Of a stretch of DNA of 64,000 nt, positions 52,502-61,844 are shown one piece after another (position 1 is the stretch's first letter; every line of letters begins with the position of its first letter). A model generated the notes under the pieces. The model worked only from the letters and a program-made list of their open reading frames with translations, ran no database searches and had not been told where the DNA came from. The translations under genes were made by a program, and so were the position numbers. This DNA comes from Candidatus Bathyarchaeota archaeon. Its GTDB lineage: Archaea > Thermoproteota > Bathyarchaeia > Bathyarchaeales > Bathycorpusculaceae. The DNA lies in NCBI GenBank assembly GCA_026014685.1, contig JAOZHW010000015.1, forward strand, positions 62,001 through 126,000. The letters run 5' to 3'.

Positions 52502-53338
52502 TCACCTATTCAGCAAATAAGCAATTGCAACACCCAACCTTAAGAAATAGAGACCGAAGGTAAATAAAGGATACCTTAATAACCGTTTCCATTTTCCGTT
52601 CTCGATAAAAATACCAAAAAATCTATAACCAAACCCTATTTGTTTTGCAATTTCCAAGTCAGCGTCACCCCATTTTTGAGCATACTTTCGAATTCCATCT
52701 GCATAATAAACTTTCTTTTTAAGATACCGAGTTAAGTTAAACCGACCTTCATTGTGATAAATGGGAGCAACGATTACATCAGGACGACTTATTGAGCGTA
52801 CTTTTCTGTCAAAGTCCCAATCTTCTGGACCAACAAGATTTTCATCGAAGCCACCTACCTGAAAGAACAACTCCTTTCGAACGAACCTCACAGCATCTAC
52901 AACAGTACCTGTATAAAAACTCCGCTCAAAATCTCTAATTTTGATCCATAAACCTTGGCCGATTATTCGCTCAGGTATATAAATAGCATCAATAAGTCCA
53001 AATTCACTTTTCGTAACACATTGCTGGATAACATTGGGACTTAAAATCATATCTGCATCGAGATAAATCAAGTATTTACCGCGAGCAACCTTGGCACCAT
53101 GATTTCTTTGCACAGATCGTTCATTTCCTTTAGAAAAAATATTCTCAGTATACTTTTTGGCAATTTCAACTGTCCTATCAGTTGAAAAGTTATCAACTAT
53201 AATCAATTCTATATTCGGGTAGGTTTGATTTTTAATTGATAGGATACAGTTTTCGATATTTTTCTCTTCATTTTTGGTTGTAACAATTACGGAAACTAAT
53301 GGTTCATTTTCTGTCTTGATAAGATGAAGATTTTGCAT
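52502..53338 (-). CDS. GT2-family glycosyltransferase
   Basis: About 278 residues from ATG 53338, behind AGGAT at the end of the radical SAM gene (4 bp gap). VSVIVTTKNEEKNIENCILS, IELIIVDNFSTDRTVEIAKK, YLIYLDADMILS (DXD), and VGPEDWDFDRKVRS with the catalytic-type ED. An ordinary inverting GT2; one possible C-terminal membrane-associated helix (FGLYFLRLGVAIAYLL). Confidence 0.92.
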   Translation of the reverse strand: MQNLHLIKTENEPLVSVIVTTKNEEKNIENCILSIKNQTYPNIELIIVDNFSTDRTVEIAKKYTENIFSKGNERSVQRNHGAKVARGKYLIYLDADMILSPNVIQQCVTKSEFGLIDAIYIPERIIGQGLWIKIRDFERSFYTGTVVDAVRFVRKELFFQVGGFDENLVGPEDWDFDRKVRSISRPDVIVAPIYHNEGRFNLTRYLKKKVYYADGIRKYAQKWGDADLEIAKQIGFGYRFFGIFIENGKWKRLLRYPLFTFGLYFLRLGVAIAYLLNR

Positions 53339-53342
53339 ATGC

Positions 53343-54815
53343 TTATCCTGATTCGCCAAAGTCTTTTACGTGTCCCAATACTTTTGCGGCCCCTTTAATT
53401 GAGTATCTAATATCACGTAAAGAACGTATTCGAACAATCTGTTTAAGCATGTATTGAGGTGACAAAAATACTTTGTATATTTCGTCGCAGAGTTTCATAA
53501 CTTCTTCAGGAGTCATATCAGGAGTAATCATCACGGGTTCTTTCATATCGAATCGATCATAATCAGTAGCGTTAATTCGGAACCAGTGGTTGTTTACGGC
53601 TTCGGCATACAATTTGCTTCCCGGGTATGGAATTACAACGGTTGATTGTAAAGTGACAGCCCAACCTTTTTGCATGAGAATTTTTGCTAAGTTTAGGGTA
53701 CTTTGGGCATCTTTGCGGGTTTCCCATGGATAACCAACCATGATTGTTATATGCGGTTCCAAACCTTCCTCACGCGGTACTCTGCATTCATTCAAGATTC
53801 CGTCGACGGTGGTTCCCTTATTGAGCCTGTCTAATGTCGCTTGACTTCCTGATTCTATCCCGAATAATAGCATCCGGAAACCGGCTTTTTTCAAAAGACG
53901 GTAATTTTCTCGATTTAATGCGCCAAATCTCATGTTGCAACTAAACTGGATTTTCTTGTTGTAGCCTCTTTCAATCATCAGGTTGGCAAACTGTTTAAGC
54001 CATTCTCCCACCGGAAAACAGCCTGTATCATCGAACACCGATTTAACCTTGTATTTTTCGATTAAAAATCCAACCTCATCGGCTAATCGTTCAGGCTTCA
54101 TAACTCTAAAAGTTGGGTAGAGAGTAGGCCATGAACAGAATGTGCATCCACCGTCTTTTCTCCACCAGCAATCGCGTCCTGCCATTGTGTAAGCGCCGGG
54201 AGTGACTTTGAAGTTACCGTTTCGTTCGCTGTAAAGCTGCCAATGTGTCAAATCACGATTAATAAAAGGTAACTCGTTTAGGTCATGGTTAAGTTTGAAC
54301 TGCCCGGTATTTTTTATAGTTTCATTTTCGCGGTACCATATTCCAGGTTCCAGCAGCTTAGTCTTTCCGCTTAAGAAATCGACCAAGTTAACTATCAAAA
54401 AGTCGTAGTCGCCGCCGGTTAGGATGAAATCAACTTTGCTCTGTTCCATGGATTCCTGAGGTAGCGCTGTTACGTGGTCTCCGACCAACACAATTTTTGT
54501 ATCCGGAAGAACTTTTTTTACTTCGTTAATTATGGACCAATGCTTCTTGACCACGGGGGTCTTGGTTTCAATCATCATTACATCAGGGCGCACATTTTCG
54601 AGATCGCTTAGCCATCGATTGTAAAGTTTTTCCTCGGCGATACCATCGTCCCAAACAACTTCATAGCCAGCATTAGAGAGCATTGTTGCAGCGTAAGCGG
54701 GGACAACGGGGTAGATGTAGGTTGGGGAGTTGAAGTATTGGAATTGTCTGTTCTGGCTGAGTAGAGGTACGCCTTTTTCTGAGTGCAGTGGTGGATATGA
54801 AATTGTTATTTTCAT
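53343..54815 (-). CDS. B12-binding radical SAM protein
   Basis: About 490 residues from ATG 54815 (ATGA overlap with the upstream GT2). Residues 1-150 form a cobalamin-type domain (WDDGIAEEKLYNRWL, VGDHVTALPQE at 112-121, BchE-like rather than DxHxxG). The Fe-S site is C216-x7-C224-x2-C227 in GRDCWWRKDGGCTFCSW, unlike the usual CX3CX2C. KSVFDDTGCFPVGEWL, LLFGIESGSQATLDRLNKG and MVGYPWETR complete the radical SAM barrel. It lies in an overlapping chain of glycosyltransferase genes, so it probably methylates or otherwise modifies a sugar or its lipid carrier. Confidence 0.88.
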   Translation of the reverse strand: MKITISYPPLHSEKGVPLLSQNRQFQYFNSPTYIYPVVPAYAATMLSNAGYEVVWDDGIAEEKLYNRWLSDLENVRPDVMMIETKTPVVKKHWSIINEVKKVLPDTKIVLVGDHVTALPQESMEQSKVDFILTGGDYDFLIVNLVDFLSGKTKLLEPGIWYRENETIKNTGQFKLNHDLNELPFINRDLTHWQLYSERNGNFKVTPGAYTMAGRDCWWRKDGGCTFCSWPTLYPTFRVMKPERLADEVGFLIEKYKVKSVFDDTGCFPVGEWLKQFANLMIERGYNKKIQFSCNMRFGALNRENYRLLKKAGFRMLLFGIESGSQATLDRLNKGTTVDGILNECRVPREEGLEPHITIMVGYPWETRKDAQSTLNLAKILMQKGWAVTLQSTVVIPYPGSKLYAEAVNNHWFRINATDYDRFDMKEPVMITPDMTPEEVMKLCDEIYKVFLSPQYMLKQIVRIRSLRDIRYSIKGAAKVLGHVKDFGESG

Positions 54816-55768
54816 CTTTTCAAGTCTCGCTTGAGTAAGCCAGATAGGAAGTAAATGCCGTAGGTGATATGTGTTACTATTATCCCAATCCAAACTATAA
54901 AAAACAGTTTAAGACTTCTAACCTGTTGTGCAGCGGCAATTGAGCAAGAAATAAGATACACCAGTAAACCTAACACCATTATGTAAATAAAGTATGGTAT
55001 CAATAAAGAAAGTATCAATCCAACTGTTAACGATAATATTAGCACAGATGGGAAAAAGTATGTTATTTTTGCAGAATTTTGCGGATATTTCCTTGCAAAA
55101 AGTCCCCTGTGTTCTCCAAATCGTGAAACTTGTTTGAGGTGCGGTTTGAAGAGGGAACGACGATGGTGATAGACAACTACCTCTGATGACTCAATTAGTT
55201 TTTTCCCAAGTTTTCTTATCCCTAAGCACATAAGGGTGTCTTCGCCTGGCCAGTATTTTTCATTCCAACCGCCTGCAGCCAAAATTACCGATTTTGGGGC
55301 AATGAAATTGCAAGAGTGAATGTCATCTGATTCAAAATTGTTCTGTGTTTTATACCTTTTTGACAATGTGCCAACCATAAAAGAAGACATAACTAAGCCA
55401 CTGGCTTTTTGCAGTAAACTATCTTTTGGTGGTGTTATTCCGGGTCCGCCTACACCGCCAACCGAGGGATCTTCAAGTATCTTCGTTGCGTTAGTTAGCC
55501 AGTCATTTCTTGGATAGGCATCGTTGTCTATAAAAGCACAAATTTCTCCTCTTGATTTTGCGACACCTATATTGCGTTTGGTTCCAGGAGCTACAGGTCC
55601 GGTAGCAATAATTTTAATTCCATCAATCGTTGGAACATAGGTGTCGGGTAGCAGTATTATTTCAACATTTGGATAATCTAAGCGTTTACAACCTTCGATA
55701 CATTCTGTTGTATATTCGTCAACTATTTTGCAAGGGATAATGATTGATACCAGCGGTTTTGTAAACAT
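54812..55768 (-). CDS. GT2-family glycosyltransferase with C-terminal membrane helices
   Basis: A 318-residue GT2: VSIIIPCKIVDEYTTECIEG, ICAFIDNDAYPR (DXD-like), GGVGGPGITPP and WNEKYWPGEDTLMCLGIRKLG with ED. Two or three hydrophobic helices lie at about 233-300. Overlaps the radical SAM gene by four bases and follows the dolichyl-phosphate transferase-like gene by 2 bp. Donor and acceptor unknown. Confidence 0.9.
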   Translation of the reverse strand: MFTKPLVSIIIPCKIVDEYTTECIEGCKRLDYPNVEIILLPDTYVPTIDGIKIIATGPVAPGTKRNIGVAKSRGEICAFIDNDAYPRNDWLTNATKILEDPSVGGVGGPGITPPKDSLLQKASGLVMSSFMVGTLSKRYKTQNNFESDDIHSCNFIAPKSVILAAGGWNEKYWPGEDTLMCLGIRKLGKKLIESSEVVVYHHRRSLFKPHLKQVSRFGEHRGLFARKYPQNSAKITYFFPSVLILSLTVGLILSLLIPYFIYIMVLGLLVYLISCSIAAAQQVRSLKLFFIVWIGIIVTHITYGIYFLSGLLKRDLKR

Positions 55769-55770
55769 CT

Positions 55771-56541
55771 TTATTCACGAAAAACAAAAGAGACCATGTT
55801 TTGCAGACCGTTCTTTTTTACTACGGAACGCTGATACCAATGTATAATTCTGAGCCTGTAGGCTATTCCAAGTAAATCAAGGAACATGTGGCATATTTCG
55901 GTTGGTTTGAATTTAGCGTCTAAATTGATGTTTACAGGCATTTCTACAACTTTTAGACCCTTCAGATGTGCTACGGCTAATAATTCAACGTCGAAGGCGT
56001 AACGTTTGACGGCTAGTCTTGGAAAAATGTCTATAAAAGCACTTTTTTTCATGGCTTTAAGTCCTGATTGGGTGTCTTTAAGTGGAATCCCTGTCAATAA
56101 ACGAACTAACCCGTTAAAGCCTTCGCTTAATATTCTTCTGGAAAGGGGAACATTTACTTTGGAGTTATTGTGTCTCTTTGAGGCTATGACGATATCGCCA
56201 TCTTTTAATGCTTCAAGGTATTTGGAAATTGTTGTTAAGTCTATTTCTAAGTCACTATCTGCGAAGACAACGATGCTTCCGTTGGCATTTAAGAAACCTG
56301 TTTTTACAGCGTAACCTTTTCCCACATTTTTTCTATAAGTTACTATTCGAACGTGTCCGTTTTTTCCTGCATATCTTTTTGCTTTTGTTAGGGTTTTGTC
56401 TTTGCTGCCATCGTCGACTACTACTATTTCGTAGGGCAGTTGTTTATCTGCTATAACTGCATCTATTGTTCCAAGCATGTCTTCGATGTAGCTTTCTTCG
56501 TTGTATGCGGGAACGACAAATGATAATTCTACTTGACTCAT
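55771..56541 (-). CDS. dolichyl-phosphate glucosyl/mannosyltransferase-like GT2
   Basis: 256 residues. LSFVVPAYNEESYIEDMLGT, YEIVVVDDGSKDKTLTKAKR, VVFADSDLEI (DXD), KDTQSGLKAMKK and RYAFDVELLAVAHLKGLKVVEMPV are the Alg5/Dpm1 motifs. It would charge dolichyl phosphate with a sugar used by outward-facing GT-C enzymes such as those in this locus. No C-terminal membrane helices. It overlaps the small membrane-protein gene by four bases. Confidence 0.92.
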   Translation of the reverse strand: MSQVELSFVVPAYNEESYIEDMLGTIDAVIADKQLPYEIVVVDDGSKDKTLTKAKRYAGKNGHVRIVTYRKNVGKGYAVKTGFLNANGSIVVFADSDLEIDLTTISKYLEALKDGDIVIASKRHNNSKVNVPLSRRILSEGFNGLVRLLTGIPLKDTQSGLKAMKKSAFIDIFPRLAVKRYAFDVELLAVAHLKGLKVVEMPVNINLDAKFKPTEICHMFLDLLGIAYRLRIIHWYQRSVVKKNGLQNMVSFVFRE

Positions 56542-56801
56542 GATAAGGCTGCCTCGTGTTCAGAAAGATTTTTTCGATATCTTAAAAAACAAGCCAACTG
56601 CAGTACAACACCGATAACTAAAGCGTAAAAGGCATAAATGGCTATTGTGTCAGCTAATTGCGCTGAACCAGCTGATAAGGAAACGGCAGAACTTAGCAAA
56701 AGGGTCATAAATGCAATTATGAATGGTGCGCCCCAGTTTTCTTTAACGTAGCTTCTAATTTTTGTCATAATTTGATTAGGACCGTTGTTTGTCATAGTCA
56801 T
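56538..56801 (-). CDS. small two-helix membrane protein
   Basis: 87 residues with hydrophobic helices at about 30-48 and 52-72, then charged tail. No family recognised. It overlaps the dolichyl-phosphate transferase-like gene (ATGA), so it may anchor or regulate that soluble enzyme, as separate membrane partners do in some DPM systems. That role is inferred from position only. Confidence 0.65.
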   Translation of the reverse strand: MTMTNNGPNQIMTKIRSYVKENWGAPFIIAFMTLLLSSAVSLSAGSAQLADTIAIYAFYALVIGVVLQLACFLRYRKNLSEHEAALS

Positions 56802-56916
56802 TGGACACTATTATGTCTGGTTACTTTGATAAGGCTAAGAATTTAACGTTTGTGATAGTTTTAGAGGTCGGGCAAACGAAGTATATTGATTCATTAAAGG
56901 TCAAATGGTTTTACAC

Positions 56917-57309
56917 TTAACCTTTGAATATTTTGAGGTTATTGATATGGATCGCGGTCAGAAACGCGGCAAATGAGAAATCAAATGCCCAGGCAGCAGC
57001 GTAAAGATTTCCAAGCTTCTGAGCAATGTTGCTAATCTTTTTGGCTAAATGTAACCCAATTTCCCTCAAACGAACGGAAAAACTGTTGTTTTTCAGGGTT
57101 TCTTCAAGCTTTCTGGTAAGAGAGAGAATGCTTTTTGCCAATGTTTCGCTTTTTATGAGTTCAACGACTTTTATTGTTAAATCTATTAGGGCTCTGTCTA
57201 TTCTTTTTAGTGTTTTAAACCATGCACCGGAACGGATTGCTTTTGTTTTTAAAGCTATCAATTTTCTCTTATCAAGAAAGTTTGAATGAACATTTGAGGT
57301 TGAGTCCAT
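56917..57309 (-). CDS. hypothetical helical protein
   Basis: 130 residues, basic, predicted mainly helical: IDLTIKVVELIKSETLAKSI followed by LSLTRKLEETLKN and LREIGLHLAKKISNIAQKLG. The C-terminus has a mildly hydrophobic stretch, AAAWAFDFSFAAFLTAIHI, that could touch the membrane. No family recognised. It sits alone between the DPM-like gene group and the GT-C-like protein. Confidence 0.5.
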   Translation of the reverse strand: MDSTSNVHSNFLDKRKLIALKTKAIRSGAWFKTLKRIDRALIDLTIKVVELIKSETLAKSILSLTRKLEETLKNNSFSVRLREIGLHLAKKISNIAQKLGNLYAAAWAFDFSFAAFLTAIHINNLKIFKG

Positions 57310-57428
57310 ATCTAGTAGTTGACCCTTTTGTTGTTTTTAGTTAACATCTACTCCTTTGTATTTATGATTTACGTAATATGGCTATGTTTATTTCGACTGT
57401 CAGAGAAAGTAGGAATTGATCGATCGCA

Positions 57429-58943
57429 TTAGGAAATGGGGAGATAGTGATATATAGCAATTTCTCCTGTACGGTAGACTTCTACAAAGGATGATGACAA
57501 ACTTGGTTGCGCGTACCAGCCTTTGCCATTTATCCACCAAATAACGTAAATTTCTTTGTAACCGTCTTGGATGGCCAAAGTTGCAGTTTGGTCTGGTTCT
57601 TCAAAGCCATAGGATATAACAGGATTTTCTTTTAGGTTTAGCAGTGCCCAGCCATAAAAAACTGTATGTGTAAGCATTACTGCGGTGCTGTTGGTGTTTT
57701 CTTTGAACCATTGAAAGGCTTTCTCTGTATCTTGGCAGTCGATTTTTGATAGGGTATTTTGTTGCATTGATGTTGGTATCTGGTAGACGTAACCGTTAGC
57801 ATGTTCGGGGTTGAAGTACACAAATGGGTGTTGCGGATTCATAAATATGAAGCCACCGCTTAGAACACATGTTGATAATACGAGGTATAGCACAGCTATT
57901 CTGTGAACTGGAAATTTTACTTTCTTCCAAGTGTGGGACTTCAAGATGCTTATGGATTCAACCGCGTAGAATGAAAGGGGATAAGATAAAATCAATAGCC
58001 ATCGATAAGGACTAACAAATGCTGTCGGAATCAACAACAGGATCAAACTCAAAAAGAGCCAGCCTCTTAATTGCGGATTCCCAAAGTGCTTGAGACTTAT
58101 CAGTACTATGGGCAACAGTGGTATGTAACAGTATAACAAGAAGCCCCCTTCAGCCATTAACATTGATGAATATGAAGTGAAGCCTGTCCAGCTGGCTAAT
58201 GACGAAACAATGTTTGTGGAGTAGTTTTGAAATCCTGCTTGAGTTATATCATTCAAGTATACGATAACTAAAAAAAGAATCGATGCAGGTATTGAAGCAA
58301 CTATCAGTTTCAATGATTTGTCGTCTTTTCTGATGTACTGATTTAGAATAGTAAATACGATCATGCCAAGCAGAATTACAGACACCAACTGGTGCGATAA
58401 AACTACCATCACCAAAATCAATGAAAGAAGGGTATATCGTTTCCATGAACCAGTACGACTGTTGGAAAGAACTATTAAGGCAAAGAAGAGGAAAATTAAG
58501 CCCAGTTCTTCTCGAAGTTGATCCCATGAAGCCCTTAACGCGACAAAGTAAAGAGTACCTAAAAAGGCAGTGAATAAACTTTTAGCAGTTGACCAGCGTA
58601 AGCCGTTCTTTGCATACAAATAAATTGAAAAACCTAGTGCACCGAGTAATAATGGAGAAAGTATTTTTAATACCATAATTGGTGAAGCCCCGACGGCTAC
58701 AATGGGAAGAAAAATTGTGTAGAACAATGGAGCAGTTGCTATGTAGGTTGATGGATTTACGCCGTTTTGTAGCCAATGCAGGGTGTTTGGTACGTAGAAA
58801 CCAATCGTGTCAAACCCCGTAACGTATGGTCCCATTAGAATTTCAGGAATCATCCGAACCATAAGGGGTATGATAAAGGATAACAGAGGAAAGAAAAGGG
58901 TTTTTCTTTCAAGCTGACGAATTAAATGTTGAAGGTGAGTCAC
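57429..58943 (-). CDS. multi-membrane GT-C-like glycosyltransferase
   Basis: 504 residues with about 11 hydrophobic helices. The first loop after helix 1 has GPYVTGFDTIGFYVPNTLHW, a GT-C-like Asp-containing motif, and a C-terminal extracellular domain of about 120 residues (from NPQHPFVYFNPEH). No WWDxG, so not AglB. It probably transfers a sugar from dolichyl phosphate outside the cell. Same direction as the DUF3131 gene upstream (108 bp). Confidence 0.75.
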   Translation of the reverse strand: MTHLQHLIRQLERKTLFFPLLSFIIPLMVRMIPEILMGPYVTGFDTIGFYVPNTLHWLQNGVNPSTYIATAPLFYTIFLPIVAVGASPIMVLKILSPLLLGALGFSIYLYAKNGLRWSTAKSLFTAFLGTLYFVALRASWDQLREELGLIFLFFALIVLSNSRTGSWKRYTLLSLILVMVVLSHQLVSVILLGMIVFTILNQYIRKDDKSLKLIVASIPASILFLVIVYLNDITQAGFQNYSTNIVSSLASWTGFTSYSSMLMAEGGFLLYCYIPLLPIVLISLKHFGNPQLRGWLFLSLILLLIPTAFVSPYRWLLILSYPLSFYAVESISILKSHTWKKVKFPVHRIAVLYLVLSTCVLSGGFIFMNPQHPFVYFNPEHANGYVYQIPTSMQQNTLSKIDCQDTEKAFQWFKENTNSTAVMLTHTVFYGWALLNLKENPVISYGFEEPDQTATLAIQDGYKEIYVIWWINGKGWYAQPSLSSSFVEVYRTGEIAIYHYLPIS

Positions 58944-59051
58944 TTTTGTTCTCCAGTTTTATGCTAGACATGTTGAATTGATTTTGCTGTTTATTTGTAT
59001 GCCTATTATTCATATTAACTCCGATTATGTTAGTGGCACTGCATTTGTGAA

Positions 59052-60497
59052 TCAAACACGGAGAGCGTATTTTGCTGCCGCCAATATGAGCGCATTAGTA
59101 TTTCCGCCCATTTTATCAAGCACTGTTGCTAGTGAGGGGTCGGTGTTGAAGTCTGCTCCGTGGTAGTATCCATTTTTCGGGTCTGGGGAGACTTTCTCTA
59201 GGTATATACTCATTTCTTTTGCAAAAGTGGAGTTGTAAATAGCTAGAAAGCTTAGAGATACTTTGCTGTAGATTATGGGGTTAATATCAATAAGTTTCTC
59301 ACTATTTGATATTTGCCACGTGTCTCCACTGGCACGTACAACCCACTCCCAGATAAATCCGTATTGACTGTCGCCTTCACTAAAAGCTACATATTGACCC
59401 GTTGAGTTGTATCTCGCTTCATGAGCCAAATACGTATCGTTCATAAGTTTTCGTATCCTATCATTTGAGGGCAATTGGAAAAAAGAGTATAGCAACGGTT
59501 CACATGAAATTTCTGCCTTTGGTAAAGTAACGCCGTATGTTGTAACATTTCCGGAATACATTTTATCGAGTATTTTACCAGGCACTGTTTCAAGCTCATT
59601 AGGCCAAAAGAAAGCAAAACCACTTGCACAGTAGTAAGAATACACACTTGGAGAGTTAACAAAATCCTTAAGCAGTGGAACTAGAGCTGCATAGTCTGTT
59701 CGATTGCCGTAACTATTATAAACAAAACTATCTATACGTGAAGCAAGAGAGGGCATGTAAGTTTTGAGGTTATATAGAGCAACAAACAACGTGCCAGTAT
59801 CGATTACGTCTACGCCGTTTTGGGTTAAGTATCCTTTTCCGTCCGATGCATAGAACCAATATGGAACCTTGGTTGTACTGTTAAGTTCTCGAGTTTCAAG
59901 AAAGCGGATAACTTTTTCTAAACGCGCAGTGGCTCCCCATTCACCTGTTTTAGTTATCAAACCTATTTTTTCAGCATCTATCACTGCTTGAATGTACACA
60001 CCTAAGTCCCAATCAGTAAAGTAATTCCAGCCGTATCCTGAAGCTGGAAGCCCAGTGGTGGAGTCGACTCCTCTGCCAACTTGGTAGTATGCCCAAGCGT
60101 TCGCAGCCACTGCCTTCCAAACGGTGCTGTTAAGGTAGGGTGAAGACTCGATTAATCCAGCTGGTTTGTTTATTTGGGGGTCAATTGTGGGCACTCCCCC
60201 TGCAGAAGATGGGACATGTGTGGGTTTCCGCGTGGTTGTTGGACTTGGACTGATAGTCTGAGTTGCGCTGGGCGTAGCGGTTGGGTCGTTCACAACGGGA
60301 ACAAACTCGGTTGGGGCAGGTTTTTTGGTGTTCATTATGAATCCGAATGCAGAAACTAAAAGTATCGCGGAGATTGTGATGCCGATTATGATTTTTTCTA
60401 TTTTACTGAAGTGCCAAAAGCCACCATTTTTTTTATTTGTCCATACGGTTCTAAAGTGTATTTGATTTCTGTTTTTTTCCGCGTTACCGAGCTTCAT
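59052..60497 (-). CDS. DUF3131 family protein, membrane-anchored
   Basis: 481 residues. A membrane helix (about 35-55), a Thr/Pro/Ser-rich stalk (about 60-105), then a DUF3131 domain: WKAVAANAWAYYQVGRGVDS, GWNYFTDWDLGVYIQAVIDA with EKIGLI, and RLEKVIRFLETREL. This domain resembles alpha/alpha-barrel glycan-acting enzymes and is often next to membrane GT2 genes. It lies 90 bp after the processive GT2 gene. Probably a surface glycan hydrolase/processing factor; unproven. Confidence 0.85.
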   Translation of the reverse strand: MKLGNAEKNRNQIHFRTVWTNKKNGGFWHFSKIEKIIIGITISAILLVSAFGFIMNTKKPAPTEFVPVVNDPTATPSATQTISPSPTTTRKPTHVPSSAGGVPTIDPQINKPAGLIESSPYLNSTVWKAVAANAWAYYQVGRGVDSTTGLPASGYGWNYFTDWDLGVYIQAVIDAEKIGLITKTGEWGATARLEKVIRFLETRELNSTTKVPYWFYASDGKGYLTQNGVDVIDTGTLFVALYNLKTYMPSLASRIDSFVYNSYGNRTDYAALVPLLKDFVNSPSVYSYYCASGFAFFWPNELETVPGKILDKMYSGNVTTYGVTLPKAEISCEPLLYSFFQLPSNDRIRKLMNDTYLAHEARYNSTGQYVAFSEGDSQYGFIWEWVVRASGDTWQISNSEKLIDINPIIYSKVSLSFLAIYNSTFAKEMSIYLEKVSPDPKNGYYHGADFNTDPSLATVLDKMGGNTNALILAAAKYALRV

Positions 60498-60587
60498 GGA
60501 GACACTTCTTTTTTATTGGCACCTAACTCTATATTGGGAAGATAATTTTGTTTGTCTTTGATTTAAGATTATGCCCAAAAGCACGAC

Positions 60588-61844
60588 TCAAGAAAAGAGT
60601 CCACCTTGAACTGTGCCTCTGTGGATTGAGCCTGTTTTTGTGGTTTTCGTCCAGTCTCTTCGGCGCCTAAACACCAGTTTAAGGAACGCCCAGCCTGCAA
60701 TCACCATTTGAATTAACCAGTAAATGTAGATTGAAGGAATCCAAAGGATATTCTTCAACCTGACGGGTCTTTCTGTGGAAATTAATGCTATGCCGATGGT
60801 TGCTAAGGAAACTGCGGTCAAGGCTATTATTAGCCCCGTAAAGTTCAGCACGGGGGTGCTTTGAGAGAGGAAAATCGCCACAAAAAACCAGTTAATGTAG
60901 CTTAACAGTGAAACAACCATCATGAAAGGCCCGCCCAGAGAGATTTCCGCGTCTATGGTGCGTTTGTTTATGTTGTTGAGCAGTCGTCCGTATTTTATGG
61001 CTGTTTCCATGTATCCTCTGTACCATCTGACTCGCTGTTTGAATAGGCTTTTTAGGCTTGCAGGTGTTTCTTGGCCTGAGCAGATGTCGGGGACGTATTT
61101 TATCAGGTGGTTTTTTTCGACGAGTCGTAGGGCTAATTCTACGTCTTCTGTTAGGGAGTTGTCGTCCCAGCCGCCTAACTCTTGGAGGACTGTTCTTCTG
61201 ACGAATTGGCAGCTTCCCGTTAGTGGGACGAATAGTTGGAGTTTTTCTCGTCCACCCATGAGCATTCTGAACCAGGCTTTTTCTTCCATCGAGATGACGC
61301 GGGTTAGTATGTTGCTTTTTTCGTTTATAGATGTGGTCATGCCTTGTATTGCCATGATTTTTTGGTCGTTGAAGTAGGCGCTGGCTTTTGTTAGTACGTC
61401 TGGTTCGGGGACGCTGTCGGCGTCAAAAACTGCCACTATGTCGCCTGTTGCATGTGTTAATGCGAGGTTTAGTGCTGCGGGTTTGCCGCGGGTGTTTTGT
61501 TCTGTGATGATTTGGAAGGTTTGGGGATTTTTTTGTTTGAATTCGTTGCATATTTCTATGGTGGAATCTGTCGAGTTTCCATCGACGACTATAACTTGGA
61601 GTTTTTCTTTTGGGTAATCTATGTTTAGTATGCCGTCTAAGCAGCGGCGGATGACTGATTCTTCGTTTTTTGTGGGAATTATAAGTGAGTAACTGGGGAG
61701 TGCTTGTGGGGTGTGTAGGGGTTGTGTTTGTGATTGGTTTCTTCGTTTGTTTCTGATCCCCACGTAGATGATGGAGCCGTTGTAGATTGACCAAAATAGC
61801 AGGAGCGCTAATAGAATGATTGATGTTATTTCGAAGATGACCAT
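60588..61844 (-). CDS. processive membrane GT2 (cellulose/chitin/hyaluronan synthase-like)
   Basis: 418 residues. One N-terminal and four C-terminal membrane helices flank the catalytic domain: YSLIIPTKNEESVIRRCLDG, VIVVDGNSTDSTIEI, VAVFDADSVPEPD (DXD), LTEDVELALRLVE (TED) and KQRVRWYRGYMETA (QxxRW), the complete signature of processive beta-glycosyltransferases. It would make and export a beta-linked polymer. Next to a DUF3131 gene, which fits a polymer-processing partner. First gene of this strand's cluster. Confidence 0.93.
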   Translation of the reverse strand: MVIFEITSIILLALLLFWSIYNGSIIYVGIRNKRRNQSQTQPLHTPQALPSYSLIIPTKNEESVIRRCLDGILNIDYPKEKLQVIVVDGNSTDSTIEICNEFKQKNPQTFQIITEQNTRGKPAALNLALTHATGDIVAVFDADSVPEPDVLTKASAYFNDQKIMAIQGMTTSINEKSNILTRVISMEEKAWFRMLMGGREKLQLFVPLTGSCQFVRRTVLQELGGWDDNSLTEDVELALRLVEKNHLIKYVPDICSGQETPASLKSLFKQRVRWYRGYMETAIKYGRLLNNINKRTIDAEISLGGPFMMVVSLLSYINWFFVAIFLSQSTPVLNFTGLIIALTAVSLATIGIALISTERPVRLKNILWIPSIYIYWLIQMVIAGWAFLKLVFRRRRDWTKTTKTGSIHRGTVQGGLFS

